64,000 nucleotides of DNA from Folioceros fuciformis (taxonomy: Eukaryota > Anthocerotophyta > Anthocerotopsida > Anthocerotales). The notes below the pieces were generated by a model. That model was not told the origin of the DNA. It worked only from the letters and a program-made list of their open reading frames with translations, and made no database searches. A program made the translations under genes and the position numbers. Below, piece by piece: positions 51,901 to 62,844 of this stretch; positions within the stretch are counted from its first letter, which is position 1; every line of letters begins with the position of its first letter. The stretch covers positions 311,612-375,611 of the forward strand of contig JBNGIO010006279.1 in the NCBI GenBank assembly GCA_049999805.1. The letters are read 5' to 3'.

Positions 51901-52711
51901 ACATGAACGCATCTGGTTCAACAACACCATTGAACACCTCCTTCGCTTCTTTCAACCTGCCATGAAGAGAATACATCTGTAGTATGTGATTGCACAGGAA
52001 AGTGTCCGCCTGGTACCCTTTTCTCACCGCGAAAGCATGAACACGGCTGCCTGAAACAAGATCCTTCTCCAACACACATCTCTTCAACAGAGTATAAAAT
52101 AAAAATCTGGAAATGCCAGTAGCCGTCTGCACCAGCACTTCCAAAGCTTCAACAGCCTGAGAGAGATGGCCCTCATCACACAATTTGCTCACAGTTTCAG
52201 CTGTCACGTCCCGGTCGTCGCTTGCAGGCCTGCAATCCCCGGGACTATCCGCCAAGCCCCTGTCGGACACACAGCGACCACTCCACAGGTCCAGAGCAGC
52301 CAGCTGCGCATCCACCCAACCTGGCTTGTAAAAGCTGTCCAACCAGAGAACCTGATGGGACTGCTTGTGTCGGAAGTCAGGGGACCTACGGCTCTTCTTA
52401 GTTCTCCTGTGATCCCACCAAAGTGAGGGGTCACCAAAGAATTGTCGCCACAGATTCTCCTGGCGCCAACGTTCCCAGGATCTGTCGCCAGTGACCGCTT
52501 CTCTTGCACCGGCTTCCTTTCTTGTGAGGGTGCCACTGATGCACCTCTCGCATTGTGTCCCGGTAGAGTGCTCGTTCTTTGATGTTAGATGACAAGGAGC
52601 TCCTCCTGCAGTAGCCGTCTGGCCACCACATGGTTGGGTCCACGGACCCAGTCCCCACAAAGAATTTCCTTGCACTTTTCTCGACCAAATTTCCACGCTC
52701 ACGACAGCCAT
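48938..52711 (-). CDS. giant PLS-class PPR protein, E subgroup, PDF-like N-terminus
   Basis: A 1257-residue single-exon protein. PLS-class PPR proteins bind organellar RNA base by base and most act in C-to-U editing. Residues 87-141 form a module 'LWRQFFGDPSLWWDHR', 'SPDFRHK', 'VLWLDSF', 'PGWVDAQL', which resembles the PDF motif of the OSB organellar single-strand-binding proteins. From residue about 170 run tandem P-L-S triplets of about 100 residues, recognised by 'LVNMYAKCGSLEDAQRVFDG', 'VVTWTAMIAGYSQQGLGQEAL' and 'VTFVCLLQACASVGTLALEK'. One triplet (near 50367-50395) lacks its S motif and most of the next P motif. The end has E1 ('WQTLLSACRKWSNVDVGRHA') and E2 ('RIRAWKNPGQSWWTDDDGLV') but no DYW deaminase, so editing would need a partner in trans. 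Head-to-head with the next gene, 140 bp away. Confidence 0.95.
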   Translation of the reverse strand: MAVVSVEIWSRKVQGNSLWGLGPWTQPCGGQTATAGGAPCHLTSKNEHSTGTQCERCISGTLTRKEAGAREAVTGDRSWERWRQENLWRQFFGDPSLWWDHRRTKKSRRSPDFRHKQSHQVLWLDSFYKPGWVDAQLAALDLWSGRCVSDRGLADSPGDCRPASDDRDVTAETVSKLCDEGHLSQAVEALEVLVQTATGISRFLFYTLLKRCVLEKDLVSGSRVHAFAVRKGYQADTFLCNHILQMYSLHGRLKEAKEVFNGVVEPDAFMWSSMISAHVKHGEDKQAIELYHQMRRSSANPDGHVFVAALQACARGYDLKSGQQVHADLLASGVEPDLHVCNSLVNMYAKCGSLGDAERVFGCLGQKNVVTWTTLIAGYSQRGMGQKALDLYNDMQDEGMVVPSCMTFVCLLQACASVGTLALEKGRQVHVQVRERGQEGEVFVANSLVNMYAKCGSLEDAQRVFDGLVHKDVVAWTALISGYSQRGMYLEALRLHSAMQEEGMALPNSVTFISLLQACASVGTLALEKGMELHGQIVGRGLEANVFVANSLVNMYAKCGSLEGAQRLFDGLGQKDVVTWTAMIAGYSQQGLGQEALRIYDAMQEEGMAVPDSLTFVCLLQACACVGTTALKTGTDLHEQIVHGGHLADGFVGNSLVNMYAKCGSVEDAERVFAGLGQKDIVSWTAMIAGYSQHGMEQEALLLYSAMQEEGMAVPDSVTFVCLLQACASVGAPALQMAKQLHAQIIEEGHQQNLVVANSLVNMYAKCGSLDDAQRVFEGMDSPNSITFGCLVQGCASVGIPALEKGKRLHAQIRKHGFEADVFVSNSLVNMFVKCGSLDDARRVFDRLGQKDVAVWNAMIAGYSQQGMGKEALCLYAAMQGEGMVGPDSMTYVCLLQACASAGTLALDNGRQLHLEIRDRGYQTDAFIASSLVSMYAKCGSLQDAQSVFDRLGQKNLVAWNAMIAGYSQQGMGQEALHLYRAMQEDGMHIADSVTLMCLLQACANVAALHLGRQLHAQIVEQGLQADPIVAGSLIHMYGKCGSMIDALQVFDELPARDVVLWNVLLAGYACQGDSEVVFELVRRMKEDGIQPNSITFLSILTVCSYAGLVNEGRNYFEAMSRQYGITPTEKHCTCIVDLLGRAGQLDEALFFISNMPVLPSTAVWQTLLSACRKWSNVDVGRHAFNEAVKLDKYDGAAYLLMSNLYNSAQMLKRAEKIQSRRKRIRAWKNPGQSWWTDDDGLVHSFLVGEDDQSSHP
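52289..52453 (-). other. PDF-like module encoding segment
   Basis: Encodes residues 87-141 of the minus-strand PPR protein. Trp pair, 'SPDFRHK', 'LWLD' and 'WV' positions are all kept, matching the pattern W..FF..P..WWD.R.....PDF.HK...LW.....P.WV as I recall it for OSB proteins. Confidence 0.6.
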
Positions 52712-52851
52712 TCCTCGTCATCAAAACTTACAGATGAGCCACAAGCGATTTGACTTTCATGACTGTATCGAATCTGTGATACAATCCATGAAACCTTTCA
52801 ATGTAACTGGTCCGTAGTCTTCACTCTAGAGCCTGCTTCGTCCTGCAAGCA
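52712..52851. promoter_or_regulatory. 140-bp shared region between divergent PPR genes
   Basis: Only 140 bp separate the two start codons, so both genes must be driven from this interval or from within each other's coding sequence. I see no clear TATA box. Each ATG is the first of its long frame and the N-terminal residues of the two proteins align, which supports the start choices. Confidence 0.6.
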
Positions 52852-55800
52852 ATGAAAGTCGGGAGCTTTGCAAGTGAGTCATGCAGAGGTCAAGGGGACC
52901 CGTTGTGGGGACAGTTCTCGTGGACCCAGGGAAATTGTAATGCAGGAATTGTGGGAAGAGCCTCTAGGGGACTGACTTCAAGGAACCAACTGTCGGCACA
53001 CAACCAATGCGGCGTGTCTAACACCTTATCCAGGAAGCCAGCCCGTCCAAGAGGATGTCTGACTGACGGCAGAAGCTCCAGTGAGAAGAAATTGAGGCGA
53101 CAACATTCTCTGGACTCCACGCTTAGCAGGCAAAAGGAGAAGAGCAGTCGTTCTCCTGAGTCCCAGAGGAAGGAGACACAAGAGGTCTTCCGGTTAAACA
53201 ATCTACGGAAATCAGCTTGGGTGAATGCACACATTCCTATTCTGGACATTGTGATGGGTCGTCGTGCCTCTGACAGCAGCTTACAGGATAATCCTGGCAC
53301 TTGCAGGCCTGCACGTGACGATAGGGTCGTGACGGCTGAAACCGTGAGCAAGCTATGTGATGCTGGCCTTCTCGCTGAAGCTGTCCAGGCTTTGGACCTT
53401 CTGGTTCAAACAGACCGCGGTATTTCTAAATCTCTCTTTTACACAGTTCTGAGGCAATGTGTGGTGAAGAAGGATGTCGTTTTGGGTAGCCGTGTTCATG
53501 CTTTCGTGGTGAGAAAAGGGTACCAGGCAGATACTTTCCTGTGCAATCATATCCTACGGATGTATGCTTCTCATAACAAGTTGCAAGACGCAATGGAGGT
53601 GTTTGATGCTGTTTGTGAACCGGATGCATTCATGTGGTCTTCTATAATTTCTGCGCATGTTAGACATGGAGAAGACAAGCAGGCCTTAGAGCTGTATCAT
53701 CGCATGCGTAGGTCCAGGGTGAAGGCAGATGGGCATGTGTTTGTGGCAGCCCTTCAGGCTTGTGCAAGGGGATTAGACTTGAAATCTGGGCAGCAGGTGC
53801 ATGCTGACATCGTGTCCAGTACGGTGCAGCCTCATCTGTTTGTGTGGAACTGCCTGGTAAACATGTATGCAAAATGTGGCAGTTTGGAAGAGGCTCAAGG
53901 AGTGTTTGACGGACTGTGTGAGAAAGATATTGTGACATGGACTACCCTGATAGCTGGATATTCCCAAAAGGGTATGGGGCGGGAAGCCCTTACTCTCTTC
54001 AGTTCTATGCAAGAGGAAGGCATGGCTGTACCGAATTCCATCACGTTTGTGTCGCTCCTGCAGGCGTGCGCCAGTGTGGGCACCCTGGCGTTGGAGAGGG
54101 GAAAGCAGCTTCATGCACAACTTCGAGCTGCTGGACACGAAGATGATGTGGCTGTGGCCAACAGCTTGGTCAACATGTATGCTAAGTGTGGCAGCTTGGA
54201 GGACGCTCATAGAGTCTTTGTTGGACTTGGGCAGAAGGATGTGGTGACGTGGACCACAATGATAGCAGGATATTCCCATCAGGGCTTGGGCCAGAAGGCC
54301 CTGTGTCTCTACGATGCTATGCAAGAAGAGGGAATATCCGTACCCAATTCTGTAACATTTGTTTGCCTCCTGCAGGCGTGCGCAAGTGTGGGAAACCTGG
54401 CGTTGGAAAACGGGAAGCAGCTTCATGCTCAAATCAGGGAAGGAGGACATGACGCGGATATGTTTGTAGCGAACAGTTTGGTGAACATGTATGCTAAGTG
54501 TGGGAGCTTGGAAGCTGCTCAGGAGGTGTTTGATGGACTTGGTCAAAAAGATGTGGTCACATGGACTGTTATGATAGCAGGCTACTCCCAGCAGGCCATG
54601 GGCTCTAAAGCCCTTCATTTTTACACCGCTATGCAAAAAGAAGGCCTGGCTGTACCCAATGCTGTGACATTTTTATGTCTCCTGCAGGCATGTGCAAGTG
54701 TTGGCACCCCAGCTCTGGAGACGGGTAAGCAGCTTCATGCCCAAATCAGAAGAGGAGGATACCTGGCTGATGTGTTTGTGTGCAACAGCTTGGTGAACAT
54801 GTATGCAAAATGTGGCAGTCTGGAAGACGCTCAGACACTGTTCAATGGACTTGGTCAAAAGGATGTTGTGACATGGACTTCTATGATTGCGGGATATGCC
54901 CAGCAGGGTATGGGACTTGAAGCCCTTAGTCTCTACAGTGTTATGCAAGAGGATGGGGTGGCTATACCCGATTCAGTGACTTTTGTGTGCCTCCTGCAGG
55001 CATGTGCAAGTGTTGGCCCCTTGGCATTGGAGAAGGGGCAGCAGCTTCATGACCAGCTCAAAGAAAGAGGCCATCACCCTGATGTGGTCGTAGCCAATAG
55101 TCTGGTGAACATGTACGCAAAGTGTGGCAGCCTGGAGGATGCTCAGTGTGTGTTCGATGGACTTATTGAAAAAGACGTCGTGACGTGGACTGTGATGATA
55201 GGAGGATATTCCCAGCAGGGCAGGGGGTTGGAAGCCTTAAGTCTCTACAGTGCTATGCAAGAAGATGGCATGGTTGTACCCGATTCCGTGACATTTGTGT
55301 CGCTCTTACAGGCATGTGCATGTGCGGGATCCCCAGCATTGCAAAAGGGGAGGCAGCTTCATTTGGAAATCAAACAACGCGGACACCAAGCTAATGGGTT
55401 TGTAGTGAACAGTTTGGTGAACATGTATGCAAAGTGTGGCAGCCTGGAGGATGCTAAGAGAGTGTTTGACGGAATTGGACAAAAGGATGTGGTGGCATGG
55501 ACTGCGATGATTGCAGGATATTCCCAGCAGGGCAGGGCCCAGGAAGCCCTTCTTCTCTACAGTGCTATGGAAGAGGAAGGGGTGGCTATACCAGATTTTG
55601 TTACTTTTGTATACCTCCTCCAGGCATGTGCGAGCATGGGCAGCTCAGCACTAGAGAAGGGGAAACAACTCCATGAGCAAATAAGGGAACGAGGATTTCA
55701 AGCTCATGGTTTTGTAGCCAACAATTTGGTCAACATGTATGCAAGGTGTGGCAGTTTTGAAGATGCACAGAGAGTCTTTAAATGCATGGCCGTACCGGAC

Positions 55801-57213
55801 TCCGTGACATTCGTGTGCCTCCTGCAGGCATGTGCAAGCGTGGGCACCGCCGCCTTGGAGACGGGGAAGCAGCTTGATGTGCAAATCAGAGACAGAGGAA
55901 TTCAAGGTGATGTGTTGGTGACTAACAGTTTGGTGAACATGTACGCAAAGTGTGGCAGTTTGGATCATGCTCAGAGAGTGTTTGATGGACTTGACAAAAA
56001 AGATGTAGTGACTTGGACTGCCTTGATAGCAGGGTATTCCCATCAGGGCATGGGGCGAAAATCCCTTCTTCTCCACAGTGCTATGCTAGAGGAAGGCATG
56101 ACTGTTCCCGATTCTGTGACATTTGTTTGCCTCCTGCAGGCATGTGCAAGTGTTGGCAGCCTGGCGTTGGAGAAGGGAAAGCAGCTTCACGCGCAGATCA
56201 AGGGATGGGGGTATCAATCTGATGTGGTTGTAGCTAACTGTTTGGTGAACATGTATGCAAAGTGTGGGAGTCTGGAAGATGCTAAGAGAGTATTTGATGG
56301 GCTGGGCCAAAAGGACGTGGTAACGTGGAATGCCATGATAACAGGATACTCTCAGCAGGGCATGTGGCAAGAGGCCCTTTGTCTTTACAGCGCCATGCAA
56401 GCAGGGTGCGTGGCTGTGCCCGACTCCGTGACATTTGTGTCCCTTCTACAGGCATGCGCAGATGTGGCAGCTTTGAATGTGGGAAGGCAGATACATGCCC
56501 AGATTGTAGAGCAAGAGCTTCAATTGGACTTGTTCGTAGCTGGCAGTCTGATTCACATGTATGGAAAGGCTGGGAGCATGGTTGATGCACAGCAGGTGTT
56601 TGATTCGTTGCCTGAACGAGATGTCGTCGTCTGGAATGCACTGATCGCAGGCTACGCCTGTGAAGGAGCTACCGAAGTGGTGTTGGCCTTGGTCAAGAGT
56701 ATGAGGGAGGATGGCATATGCCCAAACGGTGTCACATTCCTTAGTGCTTTAACAGTGTGCAGTCATGCAGGCTTAGTGGACGAAGGGTGGCAGTACTTCG
56801 AGACTATGAGCAGACAATTTGGCATCAGTCCCACAGAGAACCACTACACATGCATGGTGGATCTCCTGGGTCGTGCAGGACAACTGCATGAGGCCCTACA
56901 CTTCATAAAGACAATGCCTATACTCCCCAATACTGCGGTATGGCACACTCTGTTAGGTGCTTGTAGAAAGTGGAACAACGTGGAGGTGGGACTCCAGGCT
57001 TTCAGGGGAGCAGTGAAGCTAGACAGGAAAAATGTCGCAGCACATGTGTTAATGTCAAACATTTACATGGGTGCCCAAATGTGGGAGCAAGCAGAGCAGA
57101 TGCAGGCCAGGAGGAAACGGATCAGAGCATGGAAGACGCCAGGTCAGAGCTGGTGGACAGACGAGGACGGACTAGCGCACAGCTTTCTGGTTGGTGATGA
57201 CAAGCATTCCTAG
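52852..57213 (+). CDS. giant PLS-class PPR protein, E subgroup (inverted paralogue)
   Basis: A 1453-residue single-exon paralogue of the minus-strand PPR gene; the two align from the first 20 residues ('QGDPLWGQFSWTQ' against 'QGNSLWGLGPWTQ') to the end. It has two to three more P-L-S triplets. Blocks such as 'LVNMYAKCGSLEDA', 'KDVVTWTAMIAGYSQQG' and 'VTFVCLLQACASVG' repeat at about 100-residue intervals (about 300 bp of near-identical DNA). The PDF-like module is eroded: residues 80-133 keep 'SRSPESQRKETQEVFRLNNL' and 'AWVNAHI', but the FF and WWD residues and the PDF tripeptide are gone. One triplet (55771-55810) lacks its S motif and part of the next P motif, at the same position counted from the C-terminus as in the paralogue. 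E1 ('WHTLLGACRKWNNVEVGLQA') and E2 ('RIRAWKTPGQSWWTDEDGLA') are present; DYW is absent. Expected in plastids or mitochondria. Confidence 0.95.
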   Translation: MKVGSFASESCRGQGDPLWGQFSWTQGNCNAGIVGRASRGLTSRNQLSAHNQCGVSNTLSRKPARPRGCLTDGRSSSEKKLRRQHSLDSTLSRQKEKSSRSPESQRKETQEVFRLNNLRKSAWVNAHIPILDIVMGRRASDSSLQDNPGTCRPARDDRVVTAETVSKLCDAGLLAEAVQALDLLVQTDRGISKSLFYTVLRQCVVKKDVVLGSRVHAFVVRKGYQADTFLCNHILRMYASHNKLQDAMEVFDAVCEPDAFMWSSIISAHVRHGEDKQALELYHRMRRSRVKADGHVFVAALQACARGLDLKSGQQVHADIVSSTVQPHLFVWNCLVNMYAKCGSLEEAQGVFDGLCEKDIVTWTTLIAGYSQKGMGREALTLFSSMQEEGMAVPNSITFVSLLQACASVGTLALERGKQLHAQLRAAGHEDDVAVANSLVNMYAKCGSLEDAHRVFVGLGQKDVVTWTTMIAGYSHQGLGQKALCLYDAMQEEGISVPNSVTFVCLLQACASVGNLALENGKQLHAQIREGGHDADMFVANSLVNMYAKCGSLEAAQEVFDGLGQKDVVTWTVMIAGYSQQAMGSKALHFYTAMQKEGLAVPNAVTFLCLLQACASVGTPALETGKQLHAQIRRGGYLADVFVCNSLVNMYAKCGSLEDAQTLFNGLGQKDVVTWTSMIAGYAQQGMGLEALSLYSVMQEDGVAIPDSVTFVCLLQACASVGPLALEKGQQLHDQLKERGHHPDVVVANSLVNMYAKCGSLEDAQCVFDGLIEKDVVTWTVMIGGYSQQGRGLEALSLYSAMQEDGMVVPDSVTFVSLLQACACAGSPALQKGRQLHLEIKQRGHQANGFVVNSLVNMYAKCGSLEDAKRVFDGIGQKDVVAWTAMIAGYSQQGRAQEALLLYSAMEEEGVAIPDFVTFVYLLQACASMGSSALEKGKQLHEQIRERGFQAHGFVANNLVNMYARCGSFEDAQRVFKCMAVPDSVTFVCLLQACASVGTAALETGKQLDVQIRDRGIQGDVLVTNSLVNMYAKCGSLDHAQRVFDGLDKKDVVTWTALIAGYSHQGMGRKSLLLHSAMLEEGMTVPDSVTFVCLLQACASVGSLALEKGKQLHAQIKGWGYQSDVVVANCLVNMYAKCGSLEDAKRVFDGLGQKDVVTWNAMITGYSQQGMWQEALCLYSAMQAGCVAVPDSVTFVSLLQACADVAALNVGRQIHAQIVEQELQLDLFVAGSLIHMYGKAGSMVDAQQVFDSLPERDVVVWNALIAGYACEGATEVVLALVKSMREDGICPNGVTFLSALTVCSHAGLVDEGWQYFETMSRQFGISPTENHYTCMVDLLGRAGQLHEALHFIKTMPILPNTAVWHTLLGACRKWNNVEVGLQAFRGAVKLDRKNVAAHVLMSNIYMGAQMWEQAEQMQARRKRIRAWKTPGQSWWTDEDGLAHSFLVGDDKHS
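53089..53250 (+). other. degenerate PDF-like module encoding segment
   Basis: Position-for-position counterpart of 52289-52453. The conserved aromatic residues and the PDF tripeptide (here PES) are lost although the reading frame is intact. Confidence 0.55.
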
Positions 57214-58355
57214 GTCACCATGCTGAACCTGACAAATGAACGCGGATTTGTGCCACATTTCCACCGAACCTCGGGAGACACAGGACATGAAACTGGCTCA
57301 CTCCCGTCCTCATTAAGGGAGATCCCCAGAATTAGCACACGTCTCATCTCATGAGCGGGAAGCAAAGCAAGTCCATCGGTCGTCGGCCAAGTTTGTCATT
57401 CTAGCCCCAACTTTCCTGACGACCCATGACACATACATACCAATTCAGCTGAGGATGAGGTGGCATGGAGCCGGTTGTTGGGTATATACTCTCAGCAAGG
57501 GCTTGGTCGAGAGGACTCTTGTTTGATATGGGAGAGTGCAGGCAGCTGCACCCACATACTCTGGGAAGGACTGCCACCTATCACACTGGTTGGCACCTGG
57601 CTGGCTGGCGGACACGGATCAAAATGAGGTGGGCTGGGAGCAGCAACGCCGAGGCTTTGACAGGTTGGCCACAAGAAATGTTTGAAGCTGGAGCTGCAGC
57701 GATTGAGCAGCTCTGAAGAGTCCCTAGCAGGGGAAGCCGACCGCTTTTGCTGCAGGGCCCTCAGCTAGATCCAACAACGCCCACGACTTTGTAGTCTTCA
57801 ATCAGGGTTCCTGAACACGTAGTACAGACGGGTTACTTCTCAGCTCTGGACGTCGCTGCGAAGCAGAGTCGTGAGCAAAATAGAGAAAGAGGACATGTAG
57901 AGGATGTGTAGCAGTAGCTGCTCATCCAGCTTCGGCACGGGAGCACAAAAGCAGTGCTTGATGTATATAGCCCGGCCCTCAAGTTCATCAGGCCACCAGA
58001 TGTAGGTCTACGTGCTCTTAGGGTCCGTGTGGTGAACGTCTTCTACGTCCTCCAGCCCTTCGTGTTCCTTTCATCTATATACAAAATCAATAAGTAATAA
58101 TTGTATTAAGCAATAATTATACTAAATAGCTGTTTACTTTCATTCACAGGTCGCAGTCAACCCCAAAATGTATCAGAGGCAGATGCGGTTGGCCTCATAG
58201 CGAGACAGTTGGTTGTTCTTGAGCAGTTTTTGAGCTTGCCGAAATTGTGTACAGTCTCTCCTAACTCGGAGAACGGATCCGCTTCGTCAGAAAACAGTAA
58301 TTGGGAAACGAACTACGTGTGCAGCCCTTCTAAATACTGGGTCATACCAGCGCGG
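57214..58355. other. intergenic region with PPR relic
   Basis: About 1.1 kb between the plus-strand PPR stop and the RPT2 stop. Apart from the PPR relic at 57460-57535 I see no gene. A short AT-rich segment lies at 58075-58140. Confidence 0.5.
57460..57535 (+). pseudogene. short PPR motif relic
   Basis: In one frame this reads 'AWSRLLGIYSQQGLGREDSC', clearly a worn copy of the 'TWTALIAGYSQQGMGREALL' motif of the upstream gene. It lies 250 bp past that gene's stop codon and nothing PPR-like flanks it. Confidence 0.75.
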
Positions 58356-60179
<1,824 letters not shown>

Positions 60180-60279
60180 NNNNNNNNNNNNNNNNNNNNN
60201 NNNNNNNNNNNNNNNNNNNNNNNNNNNNNNNNNNNNNNNNNNNNNNNNNNNNNNNNNNNNNNNNNNNNNNNNNNNNNNN
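60180..60279. other. assembly gap (100 N) at RPT2 5' end
   Basis: A run of 100 N that removes the start of RPT2. The sequence beyond it does not encode the expected N-terminus, so more than 100 bp may be missing or a join may be wrong. Confidence 1.
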
Positions 60280-62000
60280 CGTCCAAGTGCTAATTTCTCG
60301 GTTTCTTCATTATAATACCCTTGCTGGGCCGACCGTCATTTCCGACCCTTTGGACATGACCACCATTTACCAACCTACCTACATACATACATCCATCCAT
60401 ATATACATACATACATATATACATACATATATATATATATACAAGATATAAACCTACTGGACATACCAATATCTTTCATGTCTAGCCATTAAATCTCCAT
60501 GTAGAACAATTACCTTCCTATTCTCTCTCGATAAAAATCAGAATTATATTTTTCTTTCTTCCAAACAATCAAGGTGAAATAAGTTGCACTTATTTATTTC
60601 AGAAGAACAAGATGGGAAAACTCATCTACCTCCAAAGAGGGAGATAAACCATGAAAGAAACATTAAGGCTAACCCCTAAAGCCTAATGACTACCAATAAC
60701 ACCTTAAACATCATGGTGTAAGGAGAAGAAAGGATAAACCTATTCCTAGGGGTACGAGGAGGCTTCGGGCCACCTTTAGGGAAAAGCATTATGGGCAAGA
60801 GCTGCAGGCCTTCATGCTAGATTCCTCCATTGACAAGTAGGGCCGGGCTTGCCTTCGATCTTGTTCAGAGAAGGACGTTGGCTTTTGGCTATTGGCCCAT
60901 CCATGCATCTACGCTTCCCGAATTGCACCAGCTTCTTTCTCTACCGTGATGAGGTTCCGCCTTGGCTTGGTCCAGCCGTTGGCCTAGTCTCTCTCTTCTT
61001 ATAGCTGTAGGGTCCCCCTCGACAACCCTGGGAGCCACCTGGCGCGTTGCCCTATCAGCGGGCATCGCATTGCCACCCATAATGCAGTAAGGGACGTTAT
61101 GTTTTCTTTGGCCAAGGAGGGTGGCTTCTTCCTCTACAAGAAGCTGCTATATCCTTGCTAAACGGTGTCTCCCTCATTGCAGACCTTTTCCTAACTAAGG
61201 GGGACCAGGTTTCTATAGCGGATGTGGTGGTCACAGACCCCACTCGAACAAACCATCAGCGAGCACGTCGTTATCAACCCCTCGGTTTGGGTAGCAAAAG
61301 GAAGCGCAACAAGGAAAACTTGCAAGTACAGGCCCATGCAGAAGGGTCACTTATTCATCCCCCTTGCTTGTAAGAAGTCTTGTGAGGAAAGGGGCATTGG
61401 GTGTAGGTAGTTAGAAATTAGTAGGGAGGAAGCATTGGGGCCCTTCCAAGTGAAGGAGTGGTATCTTCCTATTGACTAAACGTGGTGTAGGTATGCATTA
61501 GGGAAGGTTGAATGTCGTACGTGAATGATAAATGTAGTTGGAGGGAGCTAACCAGGCTCAAAGGGGAGCAATTCCAAGGAAGCCTACAATGACCGTGGGA
61601 TTGATGTGGCTACGATCCATGTGAGTGGGTGTTTGGTAGGGTTGCCAGACTTGCTCGCCCATAGTCATTCACTTTTTTTTACTCGAGAACTTCCCAGTGG
61701 AAGGTTAGTGAAACAAAGGGCACTCAGAATGCATATCGTGGAAGGGAAGACTGTACCAATGGACCTCAAAGAACTCAGTCAAATGCAAAGACAAGCAAAG
61801 AAGAGGACGAAGGGAAGGGGAAAGGAAGTTGATCATGCACCCCCTGAAGATTTAACAAAAACAGCACCATGACACTCCAATGATGATACATGGGAGGAGG
61901 AGCAACTTGAAACATTCTCCAGTGACAAAGCAGCAAGAATCTCTACCGCATGAAGAGTAGATAGTGTCGTATGATACAATAGCAAATGAGAAAGCGTTGT
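60280..62000. other. transposon-like region without supported gene
   Basis: AT-rich at first with a microsatellite, then a GC-mixed part (60.7-61.9 kb) with short plus-strand frames (61155-61410, 61606-61872) whose hydrophilic products I do not recognise. Composition and broken frames suggest decayed mobile elements. Confidence 0.45.
60374..60442 (+). repeat. (cata)n/(ta)n microsatellite
   Basis: Runs of 'cctacctacatacatacatc', 'catacatatatacatacata' and a pure (ta) stretch follow each other directly. Confidence 0.95.
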
Positions 62001-62127
62001 GGCATGCACTTCTACTCGCCACAAAGGTTTGTGAACATTGAAAACTTCTACGCACCACAAAGGTTTGTGAACATTGATATAGGCATGCACTTCTACGCGC
62101 CACAAAGGTTTGTAAATATTGAAATAT
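62001..62127 (+). repeat. three ~35-45-bp direct repeats
   Basis: The core 'ccacaaaggtttgtgaacat' preceded by 'cttctac' occurs three times, the last copy altered to 'gtaaatat'. Confidence 0.92.
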
Positions 62128-62345
62128 GTGATTTTGTTTTACAAGAATGCCATCAGCAAGACGTGTTGGGAATCAACTCTTCCAAAACATCTAATTTGAA
62201 ACCCACTATGTATTATGTGTCGACCATGCCCAACTTAGTAACGGCAAAACTGTGCGATATAGGAGGGTGAGAAGCGGGGTAACATGCACACCAAAAAGGG
62301 AAAGAAGGGTCAACAGACAAACCCAAATCATTTTAGACGGCATTA
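62128..62345. other. spacer without gene
   Basis: Short AT-rich stretch between two repeat clusters; nothing recognisable. Confidence 0.4.
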
Positions 62346-62613
62346 CATATGGTTTCCTAAGAGGGCCTAGTTTTGCACGTGTGATCTCTTAAGAGGACCT
62401 AATTTTGCACATGTGGTATCCTAAGAGGACCTAGTTGTGCACATCTGGTATCCTAAGAGGGCTATTTTTAGGGAGGACCTAGTTTTGCACATCTAGGATT
62501 CTAGAGGGCTAGTTTTTGGGGGGCTAGTTTTGCACATCTGGTATCCTAAGAGGGCTAGTTTTAGGGAGGACCTAGTTTTGACAATCTAGGATTCTAAGAG
62601 GGCTAGTTTTTGG
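62346..62613 (+). repeat. degenerate tandem repeat array
   Basis: Seven or more imperfect units built from 'cctaagagggctagtttt' and 'gacctagttttgcacatct', about 30-50 bp each, with nested higher-order copies (about 62446-62520 against 62521-62613). Confidence 0.9.
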
Positions 62614-62844
62614 GAGCATTAGAATGCACGTAGAAGGAAGGTATGAGGGTGAGGAGGTAGGGTTGTCAATTTAGGCATCCTTTAAGGAATAGGATGAATA
62701 GGAAGTTGGTTAGGTGAAACAAACCCTCAAGGTCAAAGGGGAGGTAGGGTTCTCAAACTAGCCATCTTTTAAACAATAGAGGTAGAGTAGGAAGTTGGAA
62801 GTTAGTTAGCCGAATCAAAGGTAGAATAGGAATTTAGAAGTTGG
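62614..62844. other. repeat-derived spacer
   Basis: Contains two diverged copies of a stretch with 'gaggtagggtt', 'catc' and 'aggaagttgg' (near 62658 and 62740). No gene. Confidence 0.5.

Noticed and set aside
52431-52724. Alternative minus-strand frame starting 13 bases upstream of the PPR start, containing 'DPTMWW'.
   Set aside because: It is short, ends inside the PPR gene and lacks the downstream repeats. The N-terminus of the main frame aligns with that of the paralogue, so the main frame is the used one. The DPTMWW echo may be an old, frame-shifted copy of the PDF-like module.
62346-62613. CRISPR-like array.
   Set aside because: Repeats are imperfect, of uneven length and nested, with no constant spacers, in a eukaryotic genome.
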